Translations under genes and position numbers: made by a program
Origin: Leeuwenhoekiella nanhaiensis
Lineage (GTDB): Bacteria > Bacteroidota > Bacteroidia > Flavobacteriales > Flavobacteriaceae
Direction: 5' to 3'
DNA: 64,000 nt
NCBI RefSeq assembly: GCF_002744755.1
Contig: NZ_KZ319295.1
Coordinates: forward strand, 1 to 64,000
Shown: piece after piece, positions 34,940-43,790 of the stretch
How positions within the stretch are numbered: the stretch's first letter is position 1
How the letters are laid out: the number at the start of each line of letters is the position of its first letter
The notes under the pieces: model-generated
Told to the model about the DNA's origin: nothing
Database searches by the model: none
The model's input: the letters and a program-made list of their open reading frames with translations, nothing else

Positions 34940-35830
34940 ATGAAGGTGAAATTCAGTTATGCAATAGGTGTATTGCTGTTTGTTGCAGGCTTTACAGCGC
35001 AGGCGCAGTATACCGAAACCCTGAACTCTAACCGCCCCGGTCAGTCGCAAGGCGCATTTGCTGTGGGGACAGGAGTTTTTCAGGCTGAAGTGGGTGCAAC
35101 TTTAGGCAGAGAAGCACACAATCTGCTTTTTACTAAAACCGAAAACTGGGGTACCGAATTTCAACTGCGTTACGGTGCCATCAGAGAGCAGCTGGAGTTC
35201 AATTTTTCAGGCAGCTTTTTGTACGAAAACATTACGCCTACAGCCGGTAATGCAGATCCCTACAGCCACAGCGGCTTCCCCATAATAACAGCCGGAGTTA
35301 AATACCTGCTTTACGATCCCTATAAAAATTACACCGAAAAGATTAACGTATACAGCTACCACGCCAATCGCGCCTTTAAGTGGCGCACACTCATTCCGGC
35401 GGTTTCCATTTTTTCGGGAGCCAATTATGTATACCGAAACAACAATCCCTTTTTACCCGAAAGTCAGGCGGGTTTTTCACCTAAAGTCATTGCCATTACT
35501 CAGCACAACTGGGGTCGCTGGGTATGGGTAAATAACTTTATTTACGATCAGTTTTTAACTGACTATCCTACCAAAGCCTGGATTACCACAATGACGCATT
35601 CATTCAACCCTAAAATCGCCGCTTTTGCTGAGGTACAGGTTATCATAAGTGACATTTATGCTGATGATTTGTTTCGTTTTGGCGCGGCTTATTTGATCAC
35701 CAAAGATTTACAGGTTGATGTGAATGCATTGATCAACTTTAAAGAAACCCCGCGACGCCGGCAACTGGGACTGGGAGTGTCGTACCGACTTGATTTTCAC
35801 CGAAACGACCAATTACTTCCCAAAAACTAA
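34940..35830 (+). CDS. Outer-membrane transporter-like beta-barrel (phenol MetA-type family)
   Basis: Signal peptide MKVKFSYAIGVLLFVAGFTAQAQ. The mature start TETLNSNRPGQSQGAFAVGTGVFQAEVG is the hallmark of the 'Phenol_MetA_deg'-like outer-membrane proteins found widely in Bacteroidota, followed by alternating amphipathic strands up to VSYRLDF near the C-terminus. The cargo is unknown, and the family name does not imply phenol degradation here. A GNAT gene follows after 35 bases on the same strand. Confidence 0.75.
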   Translation: MKVKFSYAIGVLLFVAGFTAQAQYTETLNSNRPGQSQGAFAVGTGVFQAEVGATLGREAHNLLFTKTENWGTEFQLRYGAIREQLEFNFSGSFLYENITPTAGNADPYSHSGFPIITAGVKYLLYDPYKNYTEKINVYSYHANRAFKWRTLIPAVSIFSGANYVYRNNNPFLPESQAGFSPKVIAITQHNWGRWVWVNNFIYDQFLTDYPTKAWITTMTHSFNPKIAAFAEVQVIISDIYADDLFRFGAAYLITKDLQVDVNALINFKETPRRRQLGLGVSYRLDFHRNDQLLPKN

Positions 35831-35865
35831 AAATACGGTTACTTTTACACCCTAGAGTATACGAG

Positions 35866-36984
35866 ATGATTACAATCAAAGAAATGAAAACAAAAAAGGA
35901 ATTGAGACAATTCGTCAAATTCCCGTTTTCTATTTATGATAAAGAAACAAATTGGGTTCCCCCGCTGATCAACGATGAGTTGGAAAGTATGGATCCCGAA
36001 AAAAACCCGGTTTTTAAAAATGCCGAGGCACGTTTTTTTCTGGCTTTAAAGAATGGAAAGCCTGTAGGGCGTATTGCTGCGATCATTAACCATATCGAAA
36101 TAAACGAGCAGGGAAAGCCCAAAATGCGTTTTGGTTGGTATGATGCCATTGATGATCTCGAGGTAACCAAAGCGCTGATCGCAAAGATTGAAGAAATAGG
36201 TCGTGCAAACAACCTCAAGTGGATTGAAGGCCCCGTAGGATTCAGCAATATGGAAAAAGCCGGAATGCTCATTGAAGGTTTTGAATACCTTAATACGATG
36301 ATTACCTGGTACAATTACCCGTATTATAAAGAACATTTTGAAAAACTCAATTTTGAGAAAGCTTCAGAATGGGTGGAATATGAAATTCAAATTCCTGAAA
36401 AGTCGCCTGAAAAAGTAGAGAAATTCGCCCGCCTTATAGTGGAGCGCTACAACCTCAAGCTTATTCATTTCAACAACAGCAAGGAGATTTTGCCCTACGT
36501 AGACGATATGTTTGGGTTGCTTAATAAAACTTATAATGAACTGAGCACCTTTGTGCCAATTCAGCAATACCAAATTGACCACTACAAGGACAAATACATC
36601 AAGTACATCAATCCGCATTACATCAAGTGTATTGAAGATGCCCAAGGTAAACTTATCGCTTTTGCGATTACGATGCCTTCCTTCAGTAAGGCGCTCAAAA
36701 AAGCAAACGGCAGCCTGTGGCCTTTTGGCTTCATTCATCTTTTAAGGGCCCGTAAACAAAACGATACCGCGGCATTTTACCTAATAGGAATTGATCCCGA
36801 ATATCAGGGTAAAGGAGTAACTGCAGCTATTTTCCAAACGATGCAGGATTTATTTACCGCAAACGGAATCACGCAGGTGGAAACCAATCCTGAACTGGAA
36901 GAAAACAAAGCCATTCAACAGCTTTGGAAAAAATACGATCACAAACTACATAAACGAAGAAGGACCTATAAACGTGATTTATAG
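35866..36984 (+). CDS. GNAT-superfamily acetyltransferase, long form (372 aa)
   Basis: An N-terminal region of about 200 residues (FVKFPFSIYDKETNWVPPLINDE, GPVGFSNMEKAGMLIEGFE) precedes a C-terminal GNAT fold with motif A FYLIGIDPEYQGKGVTAAIFQTM, whose QGKGVT loop binds acetyl-CoA. This two-part form is common in Bacteroidota, but its substrate is unknown. It probably shares a transcript with the outer-membrane protein gene upstream. The last codons overlap a stem-loop that may terminate transcription. Confidence 0.85.
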   Translation: MITIKEMKTKKELRQFVKFPFSIYDKETNWVPPLINDELESMDPEKNPVFKNAEARFFLALKNGKPVGRIAAIINHIEINEQGKPKMRFGWYDAIDDLEVTKALIAKIEEIGRANNLKWIEGPVGFSNMEKAGMLIEGFEYLNTMITWYNYPYYKEHFEKLNFEKASEWVEYEIQIPEKSPEKVEKFARLIVERYNLKLIHFNNSKEILPYVDDMFGLLNKTYNELSTFVPIQQYQIDHYKDKYIKYINPHYIKCIEDAQGKLIAFAITMPSFSKALKKANGSLWPFGFIHLLRARKQNDTAAFYLIGIDPEYQGKGVTAAIFQTMQDLFTANGITQVETNPELEENKAIQQLWKKYDHKLHKRRRTYKRDL

Positions 36985-36988
36985 GTCC
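36962..36988 (+). terminator. Stem-loop overlapping the stop of the GNAT gene
   Basis: GGACCTATAA and TTATAGGTCC pair around ACGTGA-like centre bases, covering the TAG stop region. It is followed a little later by TTTTTT at 37000. It could act as terminator or 3' protective stem. Confidence 0.5.
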
Positions 36989-37000
36989 CTCAGGATATTT

Positions 37001-37026
37001 TTTGGCTAATGCCAAAACATTTTTTT
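37001..37026 (-). terminator. Bidirectional terminator between GNAT and SIMPL genes
   Basis: TTTTGGC and GCCAAAA pair around TAAT, with T-rich sequence on the right and, on the minus strand, T-rich sequence on the far side. It sits directly at the 3' end of the leftward SIMPL gene. Confidence 0.6.
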
Positions 37027-37705
37027 AGTCTACCAGCTCAAAACTTACCTGTATAGTTGAAGTTACGGTAATCTCACCAGGCGCAATCGTATTACGACCG
37101 CTGTCCATAGATTCGGCAACTGCCATTTTATACATAGGCTGTGGTTGCGGACTGCTGGTTCCCTGCTCTGCGATTAATAAGGCCTTCCCAATATTCTGAC
37201 CCAGAACTCCGGCATAAGCTTCCGCTTTTTGCTTGGCGTTTAAAACCGCCTTTTTACGGGCTTCAGCTTCGTATTCCTCCATTTTTGAAGACGAAAAACT
37301 CACTCCGTTAATGGAGTTTATACCTGAGGCTACCAGGCCTGACATTAATTTATCGTATTTAGATAAATCTTTCAGTTCTACCGAAATCGTCTGGCTGGCA
37401 TTGTAGTTATAGGTTTTGGTATTGTAATCGTAGTTTTTATTGAGGTTGACATATTCTGTCTGAACCTGATTTTGGGGAATGCCCATTTTGATTAAGTAAT
37501 CGAGCACCTTATCTACAGCAGCGTCATTTTCCGTCTTTACCGTTTTAGGATCTTTGCCCTCATTCTGAACTCCCATTCTAATGGTTACTTCATCAGGTAC
37601 GGCAATTACCTTACCCTCACCGGTTACACTTACACTAGGTTGAATTTGCTGAGCGCTTACTGCGGTTGTTATAGCCGTGATGGCCAAAATTAAAATCGTT
37701 TTCAT
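37025..37705 (-). CDS. SIMPL domain (DUF541) exported protein
   Basis: Signal peptide MKTILILAITAITTAVSAQQ, then SVTGEGKVIAVPDEVTIRMGVQNEG, the typical SIMPL start, ASQTISVELKDLSKYDKLMSGLVASGINSINGVSFS in the middle and EARKKAVLNAKQKAEAYAGVLGQ near the end. 226 residues, usual length. Members are periplasmic or outer-membrane and have been linked with oxidative stress in E. coli (YggE) and with signalling proteins in animals, but the biochemical role is unknown. Single gene. Confidence 0.88.
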   Translation of the reverse strand: MKTILILAITAITTAVSAQQIQPSVSVTGEGKVIAVPDEVTIRMGVQNEGKDPKTVKTENDAAVDKVLDYLIKMGIPQNQVQTEYVNLNKNYDYNTKTYNYNASQTISVELKDLSKYDKLMSGLVASGINSINGVSFSSSKMEEYEAEARKKAVLNAKQKAEAYAGVLGQNIGKALLIAEQGTSSPQPQPMYKMAVAESMDSGRNTIAPGEITVTSTIQVSFELVD

Positions 37706-37809
37706 GCTTTTAAATTTTTGTGTTTAGTTATTCAGCAATACTAAATTCAAGTTCTGAATTAGAAATTGCCGGTTGTTTGACGTCAAAGATAAAAGCAAGA
37801 GCTATGCCA

Positions 37810-38460
37810 CTAAATCTTTCCGGTCTTGTTTAACACAAATAAAACAATGATGGGAATCGCCAACAATCCCACCATCAGCGTGTTAATCTGAAGCAGTATG
37901 GGCGCCATTAACAAAGTAATAACATAACCACCTACTGCCCCGCCAAAATGGGCGTCGTGACCAATGTTGTCATTATTGGCGCGCATTCCGTAGATGGAAT
38001 ACAGCAAATATCCGATACCAAAAATATAGGCCGGTATAGGAACGGGAATAAAAAACATATACAGGCTCATATCGGGCTGCAGTAAAATCGCCGAATATAA
38101 GATCCCTGAGACCGCCCCACTCGCTCCTACTGCCGAATAATGGTATTCATCTTTATGGAAATAATAGGATAGTAAATTACCCAGTATCAGGCTGCCAAGG
38201 TAGATTATCGCAAATTCCCAATTGCCCAGTAAACTTACCACAAGAGGCGCGAAAAAATACAGGGTTAGCATATTGAAAAATAAGTGTGCCGTACTTACAT
38301 GTAAAAATCCCGAAGAAAGAATGCGAATCTGCTCCCCACGACGCACTGCGCCGGTATTGAATTTGTATTTTTCAAAAAATGAATAATCGTTAAAGCCTTT
38401 CATTGAGATAAGTACATTAATACCAATCACGATTAAGGTTACCAGGTTTAAATCCCCCAT
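37810..38460 (-). CDS. Rhomboid-family intramembrane serine protease
   Basis: Six hydrophobic helices in 216 residues. The active site is complete: HxxxN at His59-Asn63 (HLFFN), the catalytic Ser114 in GASG at 112-115, and His171 in GHDAHFGGAVGG. Rhomboids cut transmembrane segments of client proteins; the client is unknown. Single leftward gene, divergent from the acyltransferase gene at 38594. Confidence 0.93.
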   Translation of the reverse strand: MGDLNLVTLIVIGINVLISMKGFNDYSFFEKYKFNTGAVRRGEQIRILSSGFLHVSTAHLFFNMLTLYFFAPLVVSLLGNWEFAIIYLGSLILGNLLSYYFHKDEYHYSAVGASGAVSGILYSAILLQPDMSLYMFFIPVPIPAYIFGIGYLLYSIYGMRANNDNIGHDAHFGGAVGGYVITLLMAPILLQINTLMVGLLAIPIIVLFVLNKTGKI

Positions 38461-38490
38461 AAATGCTCGAGTTTAAGCTTCAAATATACC

Positions 38491-38498
38491 TATATTTG
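38491..38498 (+). promoter_or_regulatory. -7 promoter box (TATATTTG) for the acyltransferase gene
   Basis: A full TAnnTTTG match about 95 bases before the ATG at 38594. TTTA at 38471-38474 could be a weak -33 element at normal distance. Confidence 0.45.
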
Positions 38499-38593
38499 CG
38501 CACTAAAAGTGAGCAGAACGTTAGCGATTTCCTGCGGGTTTATAGAACTTCTTAATACGCTTCTGCTGTCTTTCTCTTTAAAATGATCTGCTG

Positions 38594-39463
38594 ATGCAAG
38601 GACTTGTGTTTTGGTTGGTTTATCCGCTCTTATGGTGCATCTCTAAGCTCCCCTGGAGGCTGTTTTATATGGTCTCAGACGGAGTTTACGCTTTGGTGTA
38701 TTATGTGGTGGGCTATCGCCGAAAAACAGTCGCATTCAATCTAAAAACAGCTTTTCCAGAAAAATCGGAAGCCGAATTAAAACAGATTGAAAAAGACTTT
38801 TACAAGCATATGTGCGACATGTTTCTGGAGATGATCAAGTCGATCTCTATTTCTGCGGAAGAATTAAAAAAACGGTTTGTAATCGAAGATCTCGACATCA
38901 TCTACAAGCTGGAGGCCGAAAAACGCAGTTCGCTTATTATGATGGGACACTATGCCAGTTATGAATGGCTTACGGCGCTGCAGTTTTACTTTGACTACAC
39001 CGGTTATGGCATTTACAAGCGCATCAAAAACAAACGTTTTGATGAATTGGTACAGCGCATACGCAAAAAATGGAATTCCGAACTCATCAACAATAAGGAA
39101 GCCACCTTTATCATTCGTAAAAAGCAACGTAAAGGCGAGATGGCGACCTATGCGTTTATTGCAGACCAGTCTCCAAAATCCCGCAAAAACCAATATTGTA
39201 CTGATTTTCTGGGACAAAATGTACCCTTTTTTACCGGTGTTGAGCGTTTAGCCAAATCCGAAAATATGCCAGTGCTGTACCTGGCCGTAGACAAAGTAAA
39301 GCGTGGTTTTTATAAAGCCCGTTTTGAGGTCATCACCGAAAACCCCACTTCCCTACCCGATTATCAGATTACAGACGTATTTATTAAAAACCTCGAAACG
39401 CAAATCCGCCGCGCACCGCAATACTATCTGTGGACGCACAAGCGGTTTAAGCACAAACTTTAA
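38594..39463 (+). CDS. LpxL/HtrB-like lysophospholipid acyltransferase
   Basis: 289 residues with an N-terminal membrane helix (about 4-33) and the acyltransferase motif HYASYE, an H-x4-E pair, near residue 120. FIADQSPKSR and TFLG-like segments follow (ADQSP near 194 is typical), and YLWTHKRFK at the end is typical of lipid A late acyltransferases. It probably adds a fatty acid to the lipid A precursor at the inner membrane. Single gene with a junk-like intergenic region downstream. Confidence 0.88.
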   Translation: MQGLVFWLVYPLLWCISKLPWRLFYMVSDGVYALVYYVVGYRRKTVAFNLKTAFPEKSEAELKQIEKDFYKHMCDMFLEMIKSISISAEELKKRFVIEDLDIIYKLEAEKRSSLIMMGHYASYEWLTALQFYFDYTGYGIYKRIKNKRFDELVQRIRKKWNSELINNKEATFIIRKKQRKGEMATYAFIADQSPKSRKNQYCTDFLGQNVPFFTGVERLAKSENMPVLYLAVDKVKRGFYKARFEVITENPTSLPDYQITDVFIKNLETQIRRAPQYYLWTHKRFKHKL

Positions 39464-39626
39464 GAATTCAAAATTCAAGGTTTGAAATTCAAAAATTTTT
39501 ACTTGGAGATACTGATGTGATTTCTCCCTAAAGGTCGAAATGACAAACCAATTGTAAATTCCCGATTTTGTATTTCGTATTTCTAATTTCGTATTTCCAA
39601 AACTGCCTGCTGCAACTGAAAGCTGT
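39464..39626. repeat. Intergenic repeats: REP-like element and low-complexity segments
   Basis: Between converging genes. At 39517-39545 lies a segment with GTGATTTCTCCC and GGTCGAAATGACA, which I recognise from memory as a form of an intergenic element common in Flavobacteriaceae. It is flanked by near-repeats of AATTCAA (39467-39494) and TTTCGTATTTC (39572-39598). No ORF. Its function, if any, is unknown. Confidence 0.45.
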
Positions 39627-41018
39627 CTACTGAATCCCCGCTATCTCCTTAATTTCTGCGATCATATCATCAGCGATTTTATCTGCTTCAGCTTGTGACG
39701 GAGCTTCGGTGTAAATACGAATGATGGGTTCGGTGTTTGATTTTCTGAGGTGTACCCAGTGCTTTTCAAAATCGATTTTAACGCCGTCAATCGTATTGAT
39801 TTCTTCAGTTTTGTGATTTTCGGCAACTGCTTTTAAAATGCCGTCTACATCCAGACCGGGCGTAAGTTCAATTTTCTTTTTACTCATAAAATACGCAGGA
39901 TAGCTCGCGCGTAACTCGCTTACTTTTAGTTTTCGCTTTGCGAGATGCGTCAAAAACAGGGCTACACCAACAAGAGCATCCCGGCCGTAATGCGACTCAG
40001 GATAAATGATACCTCCGTTGCCCTCACCACCTATTACGGCACCTACTTCTTTCATTTTGGCAACCACATTCACCTCACCCACAGCAGCTGCGTGATAGGT
40101 GCCGCCGTGCTTTAAAGTGACATCACGCAGGGCGCGCGACGAACTCAAATTAGAAACGGTTGTTCCGGGGTTTTCACCTAAAACATAATCGGCACAGGCT
40201 ACAAGCGTGTATTCTTCTCCAAACATTTCACCGGTTTCATCAATAAATGCCAGCCGGTCCACATCAGGATCAACCACAATTCCCAAATCGGCGTTTTCTT
40301 CTTTTACCAAAGCGCAGATATCGCCCAAATGCTCTTTCAAAGGTTCGGGATTATGCGGAAACCTTCCGTTAGGCTCGCAATACAATTTTACGGTGTGCAC
40401 CCCAAGACGGTTGAGCAACATCGGGATCGCAATCCCTCCGGTTGAATTCACGCCGTCTACCACAATCTTAAATCCGGCCGCTTTGATCGCGTCTTCATCC
40501 ACGAGTTCGAGATCTAAAACCTCGTCGATGTGAATATCGATATAGGCGTCGTTTTTATGTATTTCGCCCAAATCATCCACATCTGCAAAATTCAGTTCTG
40601 CTGATTCTGCCAGTTCGAGGATTTTCGCTCCGGCTTCGGCATTTAGGAATTCGCCGTTTTTATCCAGCAATTTCAGGGCATTCCATTGTTTAGGATTGTG
40701 CGATGCGGTAAGAATTATTCCGCCATCGGCGTGCTCCAGTTTTACTGCAAGCTCTACCGTAGGCGTGGTCGATAGATCCAGATCAATTACGTGAATACCC
40801 ATACCCACCAGAGTTTGCATCACCAGTTGCTGCAGCATTTCGCCGCTTAGGCGCGCATCACGACCTACCACAACGCGGTATTCGTCTTTAGTTCGCTGCT
40901 GTTTGATAAAGCTTCCGTAAGCCGAAGCAAATTTTACAGCATCAATCGGAGTCAGGTTATCTCCGGGATTACCGCCTATGGTTCCGCGTATTCCGGATAT
41001 GGATTTGATTAGGGTCAT
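39627..41018 (-). CDS. glmM: Phosphoglucosamine mutase
   Basis: Interconverts glucosamine-6-phosphate and glucosamine-1-phosphate for UDP-GlcNAc synthesis and so for peptidoglycan and lipid A. The phosphoserine is Ser106 in TASHNPKQWN. The Mg2+ loop DPDVDRLAFID is near residue 250, the sugar loop GEGNGGIIYPE near 323, and the phosphate-binding RKSNTEPIIRIYTEA at the C-terminus. The 463 residues match the Bacteroidota form, which also resembles phosphomannomutases, so substrate preference is not fully certain. Single leftward gene. Confidence 0.9.
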   Translation of the reverse strand: MTLIKSISGIRGTIGGNPGDNLTPIDAVKFASAYGSFIKQQRTKDEYRVVVGRDARLSGEMLQQLVMQTLVGMGIHVIDLDLSTTPTVELAVKLEHADGGIILTASHNPKQWNALKLLDKNGEFLNAEAGAKILELAESAELNFADVDDLGEIHKNDAYIDIHIDEVLDLELVDEDAIKAAGFKIVVDGVNSTGGIAIPMLLNRLGVHTVKLYCEPNGRFPHNPEPLKEHLGDICALVKEENADLGIVVDPDVDRLAFIDETGEMFGEEYTLVACADYVLGENPGTTVSNLSSSRALRDVTLKHGGTYHAAAVGEVNVVAKMKEVGAVIGGEGNGGIIYPESHYGRDALVGVALFLTHLAKRKLKVSELRASYPAYFMSKKKIELTPGLDVDGILKAVAENHKTEEINTIDGVKIDFEKHWVHLRKSNTEPIIRIYTEAPSQAEADKIADDMIAEIKEIAGIQ

Positions 41019-41130
41019 TTATCTATTGATATTTTTAGTGCTAAACTTATTGGTTTTCGAAAAAACCGGCTATTCGCAAATATAGCCAAACACCAGGCGT
41101 TCCTAAACCGATTATTTGTATTTTAAACCG

Positions 41131-41751
41131 ATGAATTTTTTGGCACACATTTATCTTTCGGGTGATGACGAACTGGTCACGCTGGGCAATTTTATGGCAG
41201 ACGGCATAAAAGGCAAGCAGTATAAAAAGTTTAGTCCCCGGCTTAAAAAAGGCATTTTGCTGCACCGCAGTATTGACACCTTTACAGACGCTCATCCCAC
41301 GGTGCGCCAAAGCACCCGCCGCCTGCACGCTAAGTACAGCCACTACAGCGGGGTGATTGTAGATATTCTTTATGACCACTTTTTAGCCAAAAACTGGCAG
41401 CAATATTCAAAAGTTCCTTTAGAGCAATTTGTAAGCGATTTTTACGACAGCCTTGACCGGCATTACGATGTGTTGACCAATTCCATACAGCATATGATTC
41501 CGCATATGATTGCAGACAACTGGTTGCTGAGTTATGCCAAAATAAGCGGTATCGCCACAGTTTTACACAATATGAACCGCCGTACCCGAAATCGCAGCGG
41601 GATGGACCGGGCAGTTGAAGATTTACAGGAGCATTATACCGATTTTGAACACGAATTCACCAGCTTTTTTGAAGAGCTTCGCGCCTTTTCTACGGAACGA
41701 TTAGAAGAACTAAACACTGAATTTCCCGATACCAATACTACCGACCTATGA
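41131..41751 (+). CDS. Acyl carrier protein phosphodiesterase (AcpH-like)
   Basis: From the ATG at 41131 the product starts MNFLAHIYLSGDDELVTLGNFMADGIKG, the standard start of this HD-like family; an ATG 15 bases upstream is less likely. GILLHRSIDTFTDAHP follows near residue 45 and DILYDHFLAKNW near 82, supplying the His and Asp metal ligands. AcpH removes 4'-phosphopantetheine from acyl carrier protein. Its last four bases overlap the start of the ggt gene (ATGA), so the two are translationally coupled. Confidence 0.85.
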   Translation: MNFLAHIYLSGDDELVTLGNFMADGIKGKQYKKFSPRLKKGILLHRSIDTFTDAHPTVRQSTRRLHAKYSHYSGVIVDILYDHFLAKNWQQYSKVPLEQFVSDFYDSLDRHYDVLTNSIQHMIPHMIADNWLLSYAKISGIATVLHNMNRRTRNRSGMDRAVEDLQEHYTDFEHEFTSFFEELRAFSTERLEELNTEFPDTNTTDL

Positions 41752-43484
41752 ATTTTAAACTACTGAAACCTTTAGGATTTATACTGACATTTATTCTGGT
41801 TTTAAATTCCTGCAAAACCGAACAAAAACAGCCACGCAGCATTCAGCGCGGAAAACTTGCAGATAGCATTATGGTGGTTTCGGCCCGTGAAGAAGCTTCG
41901 CGTATAGGCGCCGAAATCCTAAAACAAGGTGGTAATGCCTTTGATGCGCTCATAGGTGTTGATATGGCGCTTAATGTTGCCTATCCCTTTGCCGGAAGCC
42001 TGGGCGGCGGTGGTTTTATGGTGTACCGCAAAGCCAACGGCGAGATTGGCAGCATCGACTACCGCGAGAAAGCCCCTATAGCTGCCACGCACGATATGTA
42101 TCTGGACGAAAACGGCGATGCCATCGCTTCTTTGAGTCGTGAAGGAGCGCTGGCTGTGGGCGTTCCGGGAACCATTGCCGGGATGTTTGCCATTCACGAA
42201 AAGCTGGGATCTATGCCGATGGCTGAGATCCTTGAACCGGTTATTGCTCTGGCCGAAAAAGGCTATGTAGTAACCGAAAATCAATGGAATCGCTATCGCA
42301 ATTACGCCGCGGTTTTTGACAGTATTAACGGGATGGAAACCCTCTATTCGGTAGGTTTTCGCGAAAGTGACAGCCTTAAAGTCAAAGCGGGTGACACCAT
42401 TAAAAACCCCGTGCTGGCCGCTACGCTGAGACGCATTGCGCAAAACGGAAAAAGTGAATTCTACGAAGGCGAGACCGCTCAGAAGTTGGTCAACTTTATG
42501 CAAAAACATGGAGGAATCATCACGCTCGAAGACCTTAAAAACTACGAAGCAGTCTGGCGGAGACCCATCGTTTCCAGCTATAAAAATTTGAAAATCATCG
42601 GGATGCCGCCACCATCAAGCGGCGGCGTTTGTCTGGCACAGATCTTTAAAATGATTGAACCCTACAAACTGAGCACCTACGGGCACAATTCGCTCAAAAG
42701 CATTCAGGTGATTACCGAAGCCGAACGTCGCGCTTATGCCGACCGCAGTTTTTTTCTGGGCGATCCCGACTTTAACGATATTCCCATTGAAACGCTCATC
42801 AGCACCGAATATGCAACAGAACGTATGGAGAATTTTAGCTTTAAGCAGGCAACGCCTTCTTCTGAGGTTGAGCATGGCGTAATCCCCGGCTATGAGTCTA
42901 TGGAAACCACGCATTTCTCGATTGTTGATCAATATGGTAATGCGGTTGCCCTTACCACTACCCTCAACGGCGCCTACGGTTCTAAGCTGTATGCAGACGA
43001 ACTCGGCTTTTTCCTGAACAACGAGATGGATGATTTTAGTGTAAAACCCGGAGTGCCTAATATGTTTGGCCTTATTGGCGCGGCGGCAAATAAAATCGAA
43101 CCTCAAAAACGCATGCTGAGCTCGATGACGCCTACCATTGTAGAAAAAGACGGTAAACTTTGGATGACGGTAGGTACGCCGGGCGGTTCGACTATAATTA
43201 CTTCGGTGTTGCAAACGATTCTGAATGTAGCCGATTTTGAAATGGGTATGCAGGAAGCGGTAGACGCCCCCAGATTTCATCATCAGTGGCTGCCCGATGT
43301 GGTTACCTTCGAACCCAATACCTTTGGGAAATCGCTTTTAGATAGCCTGGCGGCGAAAGGATACCAGATTCGTCAGGAAAACAGCGTTATTCTAGGAAAA
43401 GTAGACGGTGTACTCGTCTTACCTGACGGAACCCTGGAAGGTGGTGCAGACCGTCGCGGAGACGATACTGCTGTTGGTTATTGA
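41748..43484 (+). CDS. ggt: Gamma-glutamyltransferase, lipoprotein form
   Basis: Cleaves gamma-glutamyl bonds, for example in glutathione, in the periplasm. The start MNFKLLKPLGFILTFILVLNSC is a lipoprotein signal (lipobox LNSC, Cys23). It is a proenzyme that cuts itself before Thr387, in the motif ETTHFSIVDQYGNAV. The large subunit has GGSL-type residues (SLGGGGFMVYR near 90) and DYREKAP, and the small subunit has SSMTPTIV and GTPGGSTIIT. 578 residues, usual length. It is translationally coupled to the phosphodiesterase gene. Its stop codon lies 3 bases before the first of the palindromes upstream of satD. Confidence 0.94.
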   Translation: MNFKLLKPLGFILTFILVLNSCKTEQKQPRSIQRGKLADSIMVVSAREEASRIGAEILKQGGNAFDALIGVDMALNVAYPFAGSLGGGGFMVYRKANGEIGSIDYREKAPIAATHDMYLDENGDAIASLSREGALAVGVPGTIAGMFAIHEKLGSMPMAEILEPVIALAEKGYVVTENQWNRYRNYAAVFDSINGMETLYSVGFRESDSLKVKAGDTIKNPVLAATLRRIAQNGKSEFYEGETAQKLVNFMQKHGGIITLEDLKNYEAVWRRPIVSSYKNLKIIGMPPPSSGGVCLAQIFKMIEPYKLSTYGHNSLKSIQVITEAERRAYADRSFFLGDPDFNDIPIETLISTEYATERMENFSFKQATPSSEVEHGVIPGYESMETTHFSIVDQYGNAVALTTTLNGAYGSKLYADELGFFLNNEMDDFSVKPGVPNMFGLIGAAANKIEPQKRMLSSMTPTIVEKDGKLWMTVGTPGGSTIITSVLQTILNVADFEMGMQEAVDAPRFHHQWLPDVVTFEPNTFGKSLLDSLAAKGYQIRQENSVILGKVDGVLVLPDGTLEGGADRRGDDTAVGY

Positions 43485-43487
43485 TTT

Positions 43488-43509
43488 TTATCGCTTCTAA
43501 AAACGATAA
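43488..43509. promoter_or_regulatory. 22-bp palindrome A (TTATCG-N10-CGATAA)
   Basis: TTATCG at 43488-43493 and CGATAA at 43504-43509 with a 10-base spacer CTTCTAAAAA. It abuts the ggt stop. Confidence 0.6.
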
Positions 43510-43515
43510 TTCAAT

Positions 43516-43537
43516 TTATTGCCTTTGGATACGATAA
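43516..43537. promoter_or_regulatory. 22-bp palindrome D (TTATTG-N10-CGATAA, one mismatch)
   Basis: TTATTG at 43516-43521 and CGATAA at 43532-43537. It starts 28 bases after site A. The right spacer end GGATA resembles the other sites. Confidence 0.5.
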
Positions 43538-43621
43538 TGTGGGGTTGTTATTTGTTAATTGTTAAGCGTTAATGGGTTATTCTACAAAATCTAAATTCTG
43601 AATGGATTAGTCAGTTATTTC

Positions 43622-43649
43622 TTGTTTATTGTTTATTGTTTATTGTTTA
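43622..43649 (+). repeat. Tandem heptamer repeat (TTGTTTA, four copies)
   Basis: Four exact copies of TTGTTTA in a row. The region carries similar degenerate motifs on both sides. Such a tract can change length by slippage. Confidence 0.8.
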
Positions 43650-43762
43650 AAATAATCCAGCATTCTGCATTCTTAATTCTAAATTGATTACTGATTTATT
43701 AATTATTCAGTTATTATAACGGAAAACGGTAAACAGTAAACCAAGAACTAAACCCCTTGCAA

Positions 43763-43784
43763 TTATCGCATTATAATACGATAT
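43763..43784. promoter_or_regulatory. 22-bp palindrome B (TTATCG-N10-CGATAT)
   Basis: TTATCG at 43763-43768 and CGATAT at 43779-43784 around CATTATAATA, which extends the symmetry inward. Confidence 0.6.
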
Positions 43785-43790
43785 TTACCA

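Noticed and set aside
41919-43283. Long open frames on the minus strand (196 and 222 residues) opposite ggt
   Set aside because: They lie entirely inside ggt in antisense, have no family features and the ggt frame is clearly the real gene.
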